Source: JBFFMO01 sp041390025 | GTDB lineage: Bacteria > Myxococcota_A > Bradymonadia > Bradymonadales > Bradymonadaceae | Length of the DNA stretch: 64,000 bases | Direction: 5' to 3' | Assembly: GCA_041390025.1 (NCBI GenBank) | Contig: JAWKQR010000009.1 | Span: forward strand, 62,001 to 126,000 | Shown here: positions 45,877-55,772 of the stretch, piece by piece | Layout of the letters: every line of letters begins with the position of its first letter | Numbering within the stretch: position 1 is the stretch's first letter | The notes under the pieces: generated by a model | Told to the model about the DNA's origin: nothing | The model's database searches: none | The model's input: only the letters and a program-made list of their open reading frames with translations | Translations under genes and position numbers: made by a program

Positions 45877-48800
45877 TCATTTAATCACCCGGCCGCCGTC
45901 GCGTCCTTTCTGGAAGCGTTTATCGACTTCGCCCATCGCCGAAGTCACCTTGGCCGCTTGGAGTAACACCTTCATGTTCTGGCGTCCGGCTTCAATTCCG
46001 CCTTCTGCGGCACGATGAAACGCCTCGAACGCACCGGTGTAGTCTCCAATGTTGTAGCTCGCGACGCCAAGTAGGTTTTGTTCCAGTGCGCCACCGCCGA
46101 CCTGAATGGCCCTAGCGAGCACCAGGCGAGCCGAATGAGGGTCACCCCCGTCAAGGAAGCGCTCACCGAGCTCGCGGAGCTTGTCGACGTCTTCAGGGTT
46201 TTTAGAAAGTTCCGCCCGCAATTCGTCCAGGCCCTTAACAGGCGATGCTTTGCGCGCAGTGATTTCGTCGTAGGGCACAAAAATCTTGTCGTGGCTTCGA
46301 CCCTTCAAGCACTCACGCACAACCGGAGTGAAGTTCGCGCTGGTCCAAGCAAGGTCGCCACATGCCTGCAACGCTTCCTTGGCCTGGGCCCGCATGTTTT
46401 CGACACGCGCCGTCAACGCTTCTTTGACTTGCTGTTTCTGCGCCGCGGTCAAATCTGCGGGCATTGGGACGCCGTCGAGCTTGTCCGCGCAATATTCCAT
46501 GGCGGTAGACAGGCGCGAAAGCGCCGCGGCCGTGTACTCGACGCTGCCTTGCCGCGCGGCGTTGAGGTAACTTTGCTGCGTGACTTCGACGAGGGCGATG
46601 AACTCTTCGATGAGGTCGATATCCTCGGGTGTCGGGTACGTCTTGATGGTCGCCAGCATCACTTCAGCCATCCTGTAGTGCGCACGCGCAATGGCTTCGG
46701 TGGATGCGCTGTCGGTGTTCAAGACCGACTGCAGGTTGCCCTCAGCGCCTTCAATGTCTCCGGCGGCCACCTTTCCAAGCCCAATACGCGCCAGAGACTC
46801 AGGCTCGCCCAGACTCAAAGCCCTTGAGCGCCTTGAGGGTTTCTTTGCCCGACGACACGCGCTCGGTGAGGGCGGCGAGTTTCGCAACCGCTTCAATCTG
46901 ACCCTGACCGCTTGAGCCCTTGATGGCGTCGTCGAAAAGACTCTCGGCCTTCTTGACGTTACCGAGTTGCTCGTTGAGCTCGCCGGCGGCCACCAGAAGT
47001 TGAACTTTCTGCGAAGGATTGACGTCGGCTGCCTGCTTCAGGAATTGGACCGCCAAATCGTAGTCGAAGCGCGCCACAGCGGTCTGTGCCAGCGATGTGA
47101 AAATACCTGGGAGCTGGTCGCTCTTGGGGTAGTTCTTCGCGAGCGAATCCGCCAGCTTGTACATGTTTTCGCTGTCGCCGACCGCACGCGACGCGACAAA
47201 CGCGTTGATCAGCGCGCGTTCGCCAAGGTCACTGCCTTGGTTCTTCTCGGCAAAGGCAATGAGCACGCCGATATCACCGCCTTCGTCGCCGGCCGCTTTG
47301 AGCGACAGCTCATCAAGCTTGCGTTGCTCGGTCGCCGCCAAAATGCGCTTGATGTCACCCTTGAGCTCAGGGCTCGCCGGTGACGAACCATCCATGAAAC
47401 GACGCGATGCGTACATCAAACCGTCGTAGTCATTGATCGTATTGTAGCTGTCGAGCGCGAGGCGAATCGCTGCATCCGCTTCCTTGCTCTGGGGGAACTC
47501 GTACGCAACCGCCGTTAATTTATCGATGGCCTCAACATATTGGCCCTCGTCGTAGACGGCCTGTGCGATGGCGAACTTGACGCGGCGTTCTTTGTCGTCT
47601 GCGAGCTGGTAGGCGAGCAGAGTAGCACCTGCGCGACGCAAAGAAGCCCGCGCCGTGACGCGTTCGTAGCGCCCCTGATTGGACGCCTTTTCGAGCGAGG
47701 TCTGGAAGTGCACCACCGCGTCGTAGAGCGCGTCTCGACGTTCGTTGTCGTCTTCGATTAGGTCAGAAGCCTCAAGCGCTGCGAGCCCGGCTTCCAAATC
47801 CCGACCCGCTGACGCCAAGACGTCCGCATCGTTGAGGAGCATGTTTGCGCGCTCCTTCGCCTCGGGAAACGTGCTCAGATAGGCTTCGTAGATACGCGCC
47901 AACTGTGTCGGATCGGCTGACTTCTTGCGGTTTTGGCCGGCTCGCTCCTGCGAGGTCGTGGCGAGGTCACGAAGGTAGACTTCGAACTCGTCGATCATCC
48001 GCTTTCGCTCGTCCGGCTTGACGTTGAGGCGATTGTAGTAGCGGACCAACGCGGACGCGATCAACTCGCCGTCTTGGCCGACTTCGCGGTAGTCCTTCAG
48101 GCGTTTGATCGAGGTGTAGAGGGTACGCGCATCGTCGAGCCGATCGATGCTAGCGGGGCCGAGGCGCAACAACTCACGTGTGGTCAGCATCGCCCCCGTA
48201 AACTGGTCCATCGTGCGGTAGCGATTGGCGAGCTTGGAGAGCGCCGCAACATAGGTGGCGCGGTTGTAAGCCATCTTCTGGTAAAACGCGATGGAGTCCG
48301 ACGGCTTACGCAGGCGTGAGTAGCAATACGCTAAGTCCACCAGCGCTTCACGTCGAACGTCGATCTCTTGGGATGCCGCGCCTTCGCCGGCGGCGGTCGC
48401 CTGTTGAACCAGCAACGGAGTCTCGGCTGCCTGCTCGCGCAAGGCCTTCATCCGAGCTTCCCAGGCGTTGGACTTCTCGATCGCCGCCTCAAAATTGGTT
48501 AGAGCCGGTCCGCATTCACCGTTGTTGACCCACACCCAAGCCAGTTTGTAGTGCCCAAGACCTGTGACCGGTTGCAGCGGCGCCTTGACGATCTCTTCGT
48601 AGTACTTTTGCGCTTCCGTGAGCTCGTTTCGGTCGAAGTAGTAGTCGCCTAGCACAAGCAGCGCGTTGGCGCGCAGCGGTGTGTCGGGGAAGTTGTCGAC
48701 GAGCTTCGTGTAGGCCGCGCGCATCTCGTCGAAGTTGCCCAGCTCTCGGTGTTCGTGTCCGATGTTGAACAGAACCTGAGGAATCAGCGGGGACTGAGGG

Positions 48801-49172
48801 AAACGAGACTCCACCAGCTCATACGTCGAGATCGCTTCGTCCTTGAGCAAGCGAACTTGTGGCACGTGCAGGACGCGCGTGGAGCGTTGCTCGCGCTCAT
48901 AGGCGAGTTGGTAGTGGTAGCGAGCCTCTTCAGACAGCAACTCCGCAAGCCGCACGTAGAGCTCGGCCGGTAAGGGGCACCGCGGACACCGCGATCGTGG
49001 CGCGCGTCTCTTCAATGGCGTTACGAACTTTCGTGATGTTGAGACGGATTGTCTCCACCGTCGGGGTGTCGCGTACTTGCTGAGGCTTGTTCGCGCAACC
49101 GCCGAGCAACGTCAGGCAGAGCAGGGCGGCCGCGCCACGACCCATCCATCGCTTGGTAATCAGTCGATGCAT
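45877..49172 (-). CDS. Large TPR lipoprotein, two frameshifts
   Basis: About 1098 residues. The start at 49172 gives a leader with lipobox LLGGC. Tandem helix-turn-helix repeats fill the rest, many recognisable as TPR (SFVASRAVGDSENMYKLAD, LNNALLVLGDYYFDRNEL type). The frame shifts near 48980, where removing one G joins SVSACPLPAELYVRLAELL, and near 46805, where the first frame ends GFESG and the next continues PESLARIGLGKVAAGDIEG. The protein probably sits in the periplasm, like AglT or the Glt TPR proteins. It overlaps the upstream TPR gene by 13 bases. Confidence 0.78.
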
Positions 49173-50626
49173 CGGTCCTCCATCGTCACCACAAGATCGT
49201 CGAGTTCGTCTGTCCAAAACTCGCCTTGGAACTGATACAAAATGTCCTTCTCACCAAAGGTGTCCTGGATCTTCAAGCGTGCCTCAGCACCCGGCGGACG
49301 TCGTCGTCCTCGAAGCAGGGCGACACCGAGCTCATGCAGAATCAGGCGCACGCCCTCTTCGGAATTGAGCAGCTCTCGCGCCACGGCTTGCATCTCGCGC
49401 ATCAGCTCGGCGTCCTCGCGTCGGCTGGCCTCCTCGATCCCCTCGTCGTAGATGACCCGTAGCCGTTTCGCAAAGTCGGGTCCTAGCGTGTCTTCCAGCT
49501 CGTCGATTCGGGCACGCTCGGCGTCGAGTAACACGCGGAACTCCCCAACGCCCTTTCCTGCAGTCCGCAGTCGTGCCGCGCGTCGCAGCGGGCTCGACTC
49601 TTTGATGGGCACGCCATCGTACAGGTCCTTGATGGCATCCCCGTAGGTTGCGCGCAAACGCACCGCCGCGTTGCGCGCTGGCTCGAATTGGCAGATGTGA
49701 CGCAGAGACAGCGCCTCGAGGAGGAAACGTTCTGGCGCAATCAATTGTCGGTAAGCGGGAGCGTCGAGCGCGATGAGCAGACCCAACGCGCGTTCGTACT
49801 CGCCCAAGTAGTAGTGACTCCACGCCATTTCAAGCAGCAGTGATGGGTCATCGACGGCTGTCTTTCGAAGGGTCTCGTAGCGTGCAATCGCATCTCGGTA
49901 GCGGCTCTGTTCAAACGCGATCCGAGCAAGTGTGCGTTCAATGTCGTTGCGAAGCGCCTCGGGCATCTTCTTCTTGTCTTTGTCTGCCTCAAGAATTGCC
50001 TCCAACTCCGTTTGGGCTTCGCCAAGCTTGTAAGAGGTAACTTTTTCGACCGCGCGAACGTAGGCCGCACGGGCACGGTAGGGGCTGCCTTCTGGAATCT
50101 TGGAGAACTGCAGCTCTGCCCAGTCGTTCAGGCCGGCTCGCAAGCTGTTTAACCCTTGATTGTAGAGCAGGAACCCCATCTGTTCGGGAGGCAGGCCGCT
50201 GAGGTCCTCGGTCGCCACAAAGCCACGCAAGAGCGTCGATTCGTCGTAGGCCGAGTTGGACATGATGCGCTCCAACCCGCGTACCGCGTCGTCGACCACA
50301 TCGACGTCGCGACGTGCCTGCGCGATCTCAAGGTACCAAAGGGACGCCGCGTAGCTAAAGCCCAACGATTCCGCGCTCTCACCCAAAATGCGAAGCGCAC
50401 GATCGTAACGCGGGTCGTCTTCGGTCGAACCTGAAACGTATCGCCACGATGCGGCGCCCGCGAGGTTTTCGTCGCCCTCCAATGAGGCTTCCACCGCCTG
50501 AGCAAAAACCGCGTCGCGTTCTTCGGCCAGTTTGATCGAAGAGCACCCACTAAACAGCGCGGTCCCCAGAACGAGCAGGAGCAACTTAGAACGACAGTGA
50601 AGTGCCAAGGCCGATCCAAAGTTCAT
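49160..50626 (-). CDS. TPR-containing lipoprotein
   Basis: 488 residues. A leader ending FSGCSS gives the lipobox. The body is helical with repeats such as RTLARIAFEQSRYRDAIARY and LLLEMAWSHYYLGEYERALG, typical TPR signatures. It resembles GltE/AglT-type gliding lipoproteins in size and layout, though I cannot show orthology. It overlaps the barrel gene upstream by 41 bases and the next TPR gene downstream, an arrangement that implies a fixed complex. Confidence 0.82.
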   Translation of the reverse strand: MNFGSALALHCRSKLLLLVLGTALFSGCSSIKLAEERDAVFAQAVEASLEGDENLAGAASWRYVSGSTEDDPRYDRALRILGESAESLGFSYAASLWYLEIAQARRDVDVVDDAVRGLERIMSNSAYDESTLLRGFVATEDLSGLPPEQMGFLLYNQGLNSLRAGLNDWAELQFSKIPEGSPYRARAAYVRAVEKVTSYKLGEAQTELEAILEADKDKKKMPEALRNDIERTLARIAFEQSRYRDAIARYETLRKTAVDDPSLLLEMAWSHYYLGEYERALGLLIALDAPAYRQLIAPERFLLEALSLRHICQFEPARNAAVRLRATYGDAIKDLYDGVPIKESSPLRRAARLRTAGKGVGEFRVLLDAERARIDELEDTLGPDFAKRLRVIYDEGIEEASRREDAELMREMQAVARELLNSEEGVRLILHELGVALLRGRRRPPGAEARLKIQDTFGEKDILYQFQGEFWTDELDDLVVTMEDRCID

Positions 50627-51209
50627 CTTTAACGTCCCAGTTTTCCAAGATCTGATCCCCGAAGAACATCAGGTAGCGGATGTCCAATCGGAACGAGAAC
50701 AACTCGTTACCGTACACACGAAACCCACCACCGAGATCAACGGCCGGGCGAGCAGAGCGCGTGAGCCAGCCGTAGCCTCCGCCCATGGCGAGGAAAAGCT
50801 CGCCGTAGGACAAAGTCGAGTTGAGCCATGAGCCCTTCCAATACAACGGCTTCCACACCGCCGACGACGTCACAAAATAATTGACCACTTCGAACGGCGT
50901 CGGGGCGAGGTCAAACGCCGTCAGTTCGCTCGCGAGGTCTGTGTCGTACTGAAGTGAGTAGTAAAACTGCGCGACTTCCCAAGCCCACGAGCCGTTGAAG
51001 TGAAGCGTGTAGCTTCCCGACACCGAGACGCCCTTGGTAAATGCATCAAGCGGCAGCCAACCAACCGCCACGCCAAACTCATGCGTTGGGTCAAAACGGC
51101 GGTTTTGCACCACCATCGCCGAGTAGTCTTCTTCAGCCCACGCTGTCACAGGCGCGATTAGGCACTGGAGCAGGACTGCGGCGAAGAGAAGAAACGCTGC
51201 CTTTCTCAT
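50586..51209 (-). CDS. Outer-membrane beta-barrel protein, myxobacterial type
   Basis: 207 residues. A signal peptide ends near APVTAWA. Alternating amphipathic strands run to the end (FGVAVGWLPLDAF, VSGSYTLHFNGSWAWEVAQF, FRLDIRYLMFFGDQI, ELWIGLGTSLSF), a layout like the small outer-membrane barrels annotated in myxobacteria, including GltA/GltB-like ones. It heads the TPR operon and would be its outer-membrane anchor. Confidence 0.75.
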   Translation of the reverse strand: MRKAAFLLFAAVLLQCLIAPVTAWAEEDYSAMVVQNRRFDPTHEFGVAVGWLPLDAFTKGVSVSGSYTLHFNGSWAWEVAQFYYSLQYDTDLASELTAFDLAPTPFEVVNYFVTSSAVWKPLYWKGSWLNSTLSYGELFLAMGGGYGWLTRSARPAVDLGGGFRVYGNELFSFRLDIRYLMFFGDQILENWDVKDELWIGLGTSLSF

Positions 51210-51351
51210 GTGCACGTATCCGACATAGGGGAGTGACGGTCCTTCGGACCGATGGAACAAGCGTTAGAATGGCTGGAATCATAGACCAACACACTTGAGC
51301 GCGCCACATGAATTCCGATGACACACGGGACGCATGTGCTATGCTCGCTGC

Positions 51352-51813
51352 ATGAAACGAGTGGCGATATTCATCAGTGTTTGGGCGCTTTCGGGCTGCG
51401 TCGACGACTCGCGGGTTTTCACCCAAGGCCGGATCGAGGATCTGTGCAACGAGTCGATTCCGTTGTGCGGCCGCCAGGCTGCGTGCACGCTTGGGAACGA
51501 CGAGTTTTTCTCAAGCCGATTTCCGGGCGGGCAGCGGGTCATCGTGCGTACGGAATTCCCAGACCAGACCTTGAATGTCCGCTTCCAGCTCGATGACCTG
51601 GCATTCCCGGGGACGGAGCTGCTTGTGCAGGCGTACTCACCCGACTGTGGAAGCTACGACGAAGAACATCCCCGAAACATCGACCTCTTTGAGCTCGCCG
51701 GCGACGACCGAATCATCGAGTTCAACCTCGATGTGCCCGGGCGCGGTGACCATCTCGTTGAGATATTCTCGGACATGAGCGCGTCTTACGACATGGTGCT
51801 TGACCTCGATTGA
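51352..51813 (+). CDS. Small lipoprotein
   Basis: 153 residues. Leader ISVWALSGC gives the lipobox. The mature part (FSSRFPGGQRVIVRTEFPDQ and FNLDVPGRGDHLVEIFSDMS) forms a beta-sandwich like a pre-peptidase C-terminal domain. It converges on the lipoprotein operon below, with three bases between their stops. Confidence 0.75.
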   Translation: MKRVAIFISVWALSGCVDDSRVFTQGRIEDLCNESIPLCGRQAACTLGNDEFFSSRFPGGQRVIVRTEFPDQTLNVRFQLDDLAFPGTELLVQAYSPDCGSYDEEHPRNIDLFELAGDDRIIEFNLDVPGRGDHLVEIFSDMSASYDMVLDLD

Positions 51814-51815
51814 GG

Positions 51816-52316
51816 CTATTGGGCATCCCCGGCATCCCCCGCATCCAAAAGATAGCTCAGGTCGACGTCGTATCCAATGATCTGGTCGATCACCTCAAGG
51901 GTCGTGTCGAAATCACCGGTTAACGACGCCTTGTCTTCGCCCGTGGCAAACTGTGCCTCGAACTCGCCGGCGATGCGTGAGCCGTTTACAGCCTGAAATT
52001 CGGTCAGCTTCAACTCGCCACCGACCATGCGAGGGATGTCGTTGTCGCCGGAACGCCCGGTGATGTTGCCCAGCGTTAATAAGTCATAGGTCGCCGCCTT
52101 AATGGGCTCACCCTCACGCTGCACCAGTGTGACGCGCACCGGAACTTGTCCGCCTGCCCGTACGTACTCGATCGAGAGTTCCGTGGGATATAGGCGCGCC
52201 CGTACGCTCTCGAACGTAAGGTTGTAGAAATCCTCAAGACTTCCGCGCAGGCCGCCGTTCTCGGAGCTGCAACCCAAGAGCACTGTCGCTCCAAGCACTA
52301 GAGCATACTTCTTCAT
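51816..52316 (-). CDS. Lipoprotein, last gene of the surface lipoprotein operon
   Basis: 166 residues. The ATG at 52316 overlaps the preceding stop (ATGA) and gives leader LGATVLLGCSS. The mature protein is beta-rich (FESVRARLYPTELSIEYVR, LSGDFDTTLEVID-like strand). No family is recognised. Confidence 0.75.
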   Translation of the reverse strand: MKKYALVLGATVLLGCSSENGGLRGSLEDFYNLTFESVRARLYPTELSIEYVRAGGQVPVRVTLVQREGEPIKAATYDLLTLGNITGRSGDNDIPRMVGGELKLTEFQAVNGSRIAGEFEAQFATGEDKASLTGDFDTTLEVIDQIIGYDVDLSYLLDAGDAGDAQ

Positions 52317-53719
52317 GGCGAGGACGACCGGCGGGAGTAATGGATTTGAGTGTCGATGCCAGAACCTGACGGCGTTTCGCATCGGAACACGATGATCGGA
52401 CGGTTGTTGGTGTCAAACGCCAGAGACGGAGCCGTTCCACACTCCGCGGTGTCGCCCTCGTCGACGACCTCTTGTTCCCACGCAAAACCGTCGTAGTAGG
52501 CAAAGATGAGCGCATCATCGGTGGGCGTGCATTCACCCAAGCCGCTAATGGCTTTGGTACAGCGGTAGTAGGCCAGTCCAATCGTTCCGTTCCCAGCCAC
52601 CGCCAAACTCGTGCCGTAGCCTTCGTCGTAGCGGGAATCGCCCAGATCCTCGATCTTCCACCCCGTCCCGACCGACTCAAAGTTGGTCTCGTCGGTCAGC
52701 GTCGCCACGACCGGGTACCCTTTCTGAGCCTGATAATATGCGACGTAGATGGTCCCGGTGTTGGGATCCATGGCGATCGACGGACCTTGTTTCGTCGGCT
52801 GGTTGTAGAGCTGGACGCTTTGCCAGGTCGCCCCGTCGTCGATGCTGCGGTGGACCCACACGCCCGCTGCGTTGGCCAACGCCGTGTCTTCGACAGGAAC
52901 GTACTGCACGATGACAGGCCGATTTTGCAGATCGAAGATCATGTCGTTGAAGTTGCCCCCGCCACGCGTGGGATCAACGGCATGGGCCGTCCAAGCCCCC
53001 CCGCGCTTCCAACCCATCTCAAGGTCGGCCTTGCGGAAGTCATCGCTTTGCAGGCCGCCACCGTGGACGTCCTTGTAAGCCAGCGCGAGGTCGCCGTTTG
53101 GAGCCACCGCCAACGCGGGGAAATTGCCCACAACCGTTCCGAAGTCACTCGCGGGCTCGCCGACGGCCGCTTGGCCACTTTCCGTCACAGCTGCCTCGGA
53201 GGTCCAGTTTCCAACGCCTCCGCGTCGAAAGACCGCTGCGTCATGCACGCCACAGTACTTGAACATTACTACAGGCTCCCCGGTCTGGCCTGCGATAAGC
53301 GGCGTGGAGCTAGCATCAAACGCCAGATCGACGCCGCGGGGCTGTCCCACGTAATACGGATTGGCGACGTCCTCTAACGACCAATTGGTGCCATCGAACG
53401 TGCCGTATCGAATCTTCCACGAGACCGCGATGGGCGGCGGAGGGTCTGTTCCGAGCGCGGTACACGGTCCTTCTTCAGTGCCGACAACCGAAATCCACGC
53501 CGCGCCAATCGTGCCGTCTGGTGCCACAGCGATCTTGGGCGAAAGCCCCATATTGCCGCCTTCAATCACACCGGAAGTCCACTTGGATGCCGTTGGATTG
53601 GGCCGGGTGGAGTCGGGCAGGTCCATGTCCGGCTCGTCGGTGGTGGCGTCATCGCCGGAGCAAGCCGCGAGGGTGATTGCCCCGATTACGAGCCACTTAC
53701 TGAGGTTGTCCACAGCCAT
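52313..53719 (-). CDS. Beta-propeller (sialidase-like) lipoprotein
   Basis: 468 residues. Leader with lipobox LAAC, start at 53719. The body repeats beta-propeller blades with Asp-box-like turns (PKIAVAPDGTIGAAWIS, PSLAFDTNNRPIIVFRC, PALAVAPNGDLALAYKD). Such propellers occur in sialidases and carbohydrate-binding exoenzymes, but catalytic residues cannot be assigned. It overlaps its upstream neighbour by 23 bases. Confidence 0.8.
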   Translation of the reverse strand: MAVDNLSKWLVIGAITLAACSGDDATTDEPDMDLPDSTRPNPTASKWTSGVIEGGNMGLSPKIAVAPDGTIGAAWISVVGTEEGPCTALGTDPPPPIAVSWKIRYGTFDGTNWSLEDVANPYYVGQPRGVDLAFDASSTPLIAGQTGEPVVMFKYCGVHDAAVFRRGGVGNWTSEAAVTESGQAAVGEPASDFGTVVGNFPALAVAPNGDLALAYKDVHGGGLQSDDFRKADLEMGWKRGGAWTAHAVDPTRGGGNFNDMIFDLQNRPVIVQYVPVEDTALANAAGVWVHRSIDDGATWQSVQLYNQPTKQGPSIAMDPNTGTIYVAYYQAQKGYPVVATLTDETNFESVGTGWKIEDLGDSRYDEGYGTSLAVAGNGTIGLAYYRCTKAISGLGECTPTDDALIFAYYDGFAWEQEVVDEGDTAECGTAPSLAFDTNNRPIIVFRCETPSGSGIDTQIHYSRRSSSP

Positions 53720-55772
53720 TTGGATACACCTGACATGGGGGCGCACTGCAGGAGTTCGCCACTTTTTCGACACAGAAAGAATAGTTTTGATCTGGGTCCC
53801 AGTCACGACTGTCGGGTCGAACCGTCACGTCGTCGCTGAACAAAGCGAACCGATCACGAACTTCGACGATGTAGTCGTTGTCGTGCCCTTGGTAGGCATA
53901 AAAACAGCCGTTTCCGCCCGTCGTTCCTCCTAGCGTTCCACTGGCAGCAGGTTGGTTCGCCTGTTCATTGGGTTCGCGAGCGACGTTCCATGACGAGCCA
54001 CCCTCACGGTACACGTTGAGCGCAATGTCGACAGGCCCGGCTTGGGTGCTCCACACCATGCGCAGGGTGCAATCTTGTCCCGGACAGGGGTGGGGGAACC
54101 GGTAGTAATCGACGTCGCTTTCGTAGCCGATGGAGCCGGTAATGTTCGGGCCTGAGCAGCAGTCGCCGGCTGTGCAGTCGTGCACGGGAATTGCGGTCGC
54201 TGACCCGAACAGGTCACCTTGGTCGTAGTCAGGAGCGATGATGTTAAGCGGCAAGTTGTTCGCCTCGTTCGCATCCGGATCCTGTCGGACGCGAACGCTG
54301 ATGGTGTAGAGCTTCTCGGGCGCCGACCCGTTCGACTGGTAGTCGGTCACGCGCAGGAACAGAACGTTGTCCCCCAGGATGGGTGAAGCGAGGCGTGCTT
54401 CGTTACGTGGCGGCGGAGTCGGGCCGGGTTTGCACTCGTTGAGCCGCGGGTTGCATTCGTACCGTCGTTGCGTCTGGTTCGCACCGCACGTGCCCGTGGG
54501 CAAACAGACGGTCGCCCCGGCACAAAAACCCTGATTGAGGCATGTGTCAAAGAGGCCCGCGCAATCAAGGGGGCCGTCGCATGTCTTTTGAAGCGTGGTG
54601 CAAGCGCCGTCGTCGTTGCAGGGGCTTGGCGCGTGAGGTCGCACAAGCGTCACCGTCGTCTGAATCTCGGCGTTGAACTCCCATTGCTCGGCAGCCGACA
54701 TCCCAGCGTTGTCGTACGAAACGGTCGCTTCAATGATGCCGTTGGCACACCCGGACAGATCGATGCGGTACCAGTCGTCGTCGCCGGGCGACCCAATGGA
54801 TCCGTTCTGTGTGAATGTCTGACTCCAATTCGCCCCGCACGCGACCGTCCCATTGCCCAGCCTCACAGCCTCTTCCGGCACGTTGTTCGGCTCGTTGGGG
54901 TCAGCATCGGTGATGAAGTTGACAGTCAGTGTGTACGGGACCGATGGATCGGCATCCTCATCGTCGTCGTCCCCAACCTTGACGTAGTAGCGTCCCGCAC
55001 CCGGCAAGACCTCAAACCGCGCGATTGCCGTGGCTTCGGTGGTCCCGGCTAGGTTTTGCTCTTCGACAAGAAGGTTCGAGTCCGCGTCGTAGATTTGAAG
55101 CGTTGGCTCATAAAGCGTCTGGGCCGAATTCAGTTGAACGCTCAGCGTGCGTCCCGCGGGGATATCGAACGAATACCAGTCTTGGTCTCCACGGCACGCC
55201 ACGTAGCCGGTCACGGGCGTGCCGGGCGTCAACGCGGTGGCGTTCGCCACGACATTGTTCGGCTCGGCCGTATCTGGGTCGGGTCCGGTGGAAACGTTGA
55301 CCGTGTACGCATTGCGAGTGTCCACGGAGTCATCCCCCTGGTCACGCATCAACAAGTAGTAGTCGCCCGGCGCGATGCAGTGGGTCAGATTGAGTGTGGT
55401 GCCCGTGATGTCGGCCGGTGGCTGCGCCGCGACCATTTCGGGCTCACCATTGGCGCCTTTGGGGAAGATCGCGTATGTGGGCTGGACCGGGCTGAGGGCC
55501 ACAGGCATGGTCACGTTGACCGACACCAACTTGTCCGCAGCCGGAACGCTGAACGCGTACCAATCAAGGTCGCCTGTTGGGCAAATGTACCCCTCGCCGG
55601 GTTGTCCCGCCAAGGACACGGCTTTCGCCGGTTCGGACTGATCATCGGCGGTGCAGTCCGCACTTACGGGATCGATTTCGCTGGGTGTGTCGTCTTTGCT
55701 TGAGCAGGCGCCGAGCGTGACAAACGCAGCAAAACTAAGGGAAGCGGCAATGTATTTCGGGATCAAATTCAC
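53697..55772 (-). CDS. Lipoprotein with repeated pre-peptidase C-terminal (PPC) domains
   Basis: 691 residues, lipobox LGAC. Several beta-sandwich PPC domains are visible, each opening with an EPNN-type motif (TAEPNNVVANATAL, DPNEPNNVPEEAVRL, DANEANNLPLNII) and a DWYSF- or DWYRI-type core. A Cys-rich insert (CDGPLDCAGLFDTCLNQGF) interrupts the third. PPC domains usually bind or present partner proteins at the surface. It overlaps the upstream VWA gene by 38 bases. Confidence 0.82.
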   Translation of the reverse strand: MNLIPKYIAASLSFAAFVTLGACSSKDDTPSEIDPVSADCTADDQSEPAKAVSLAGQPGEGYICPTGDLDWYAFSVPAADKLVSVNVTMPVALSPVQPTYAIFPKGANGEPEMVAAQPPADITGTTLNLTHCIAPGDYYLLMRDQGDDSVDTRNAYTVNVSTGPDPDTAEPNNVVANATALTPGTPVTGYVACRGDQDWYSFDIPAGRTLSVQLNSAQTLYEPTLQIYDADSNLLVEEQNLAGTTEATAIARFEVLPGAGRYYVKVGDDDDEDADPSVPYTLTVNFITDADPNEPNNVPEEAVRLGNGTVACGANWSQTFTQNGSIGSPGDDDWYRIDLSGCANGIIEATVSYDNAGMSAAEQWEFNAEIQTTVTLVRPHAPSPCNDDGACTTLQKTCDGPLDCAGLFDTCLNQGFCAGATVCLPTGTCGANQTQRRYECNPRLNECKPGPTPPPRNEARLASPILGDNVLFLRVTDYQSNGSAPEKLYTISVRVRQDPDANEANNLPLNIIAPDYDQGDLFGSATAIPVHDCTAGDCCSGPNITGSIGYESDVDYYRFPHPCPGQDCTLRMVWSTQAGPVDIALNVYREGGSSWNVAREPNEQANQPAASGTLGGTTGGNGCFYAYQGHDNDYIVEVRDRFALFSDDVTVRPDSRDWDPDQNYSFCVEKVANSCSAPPCQVYPNGCGQPQ

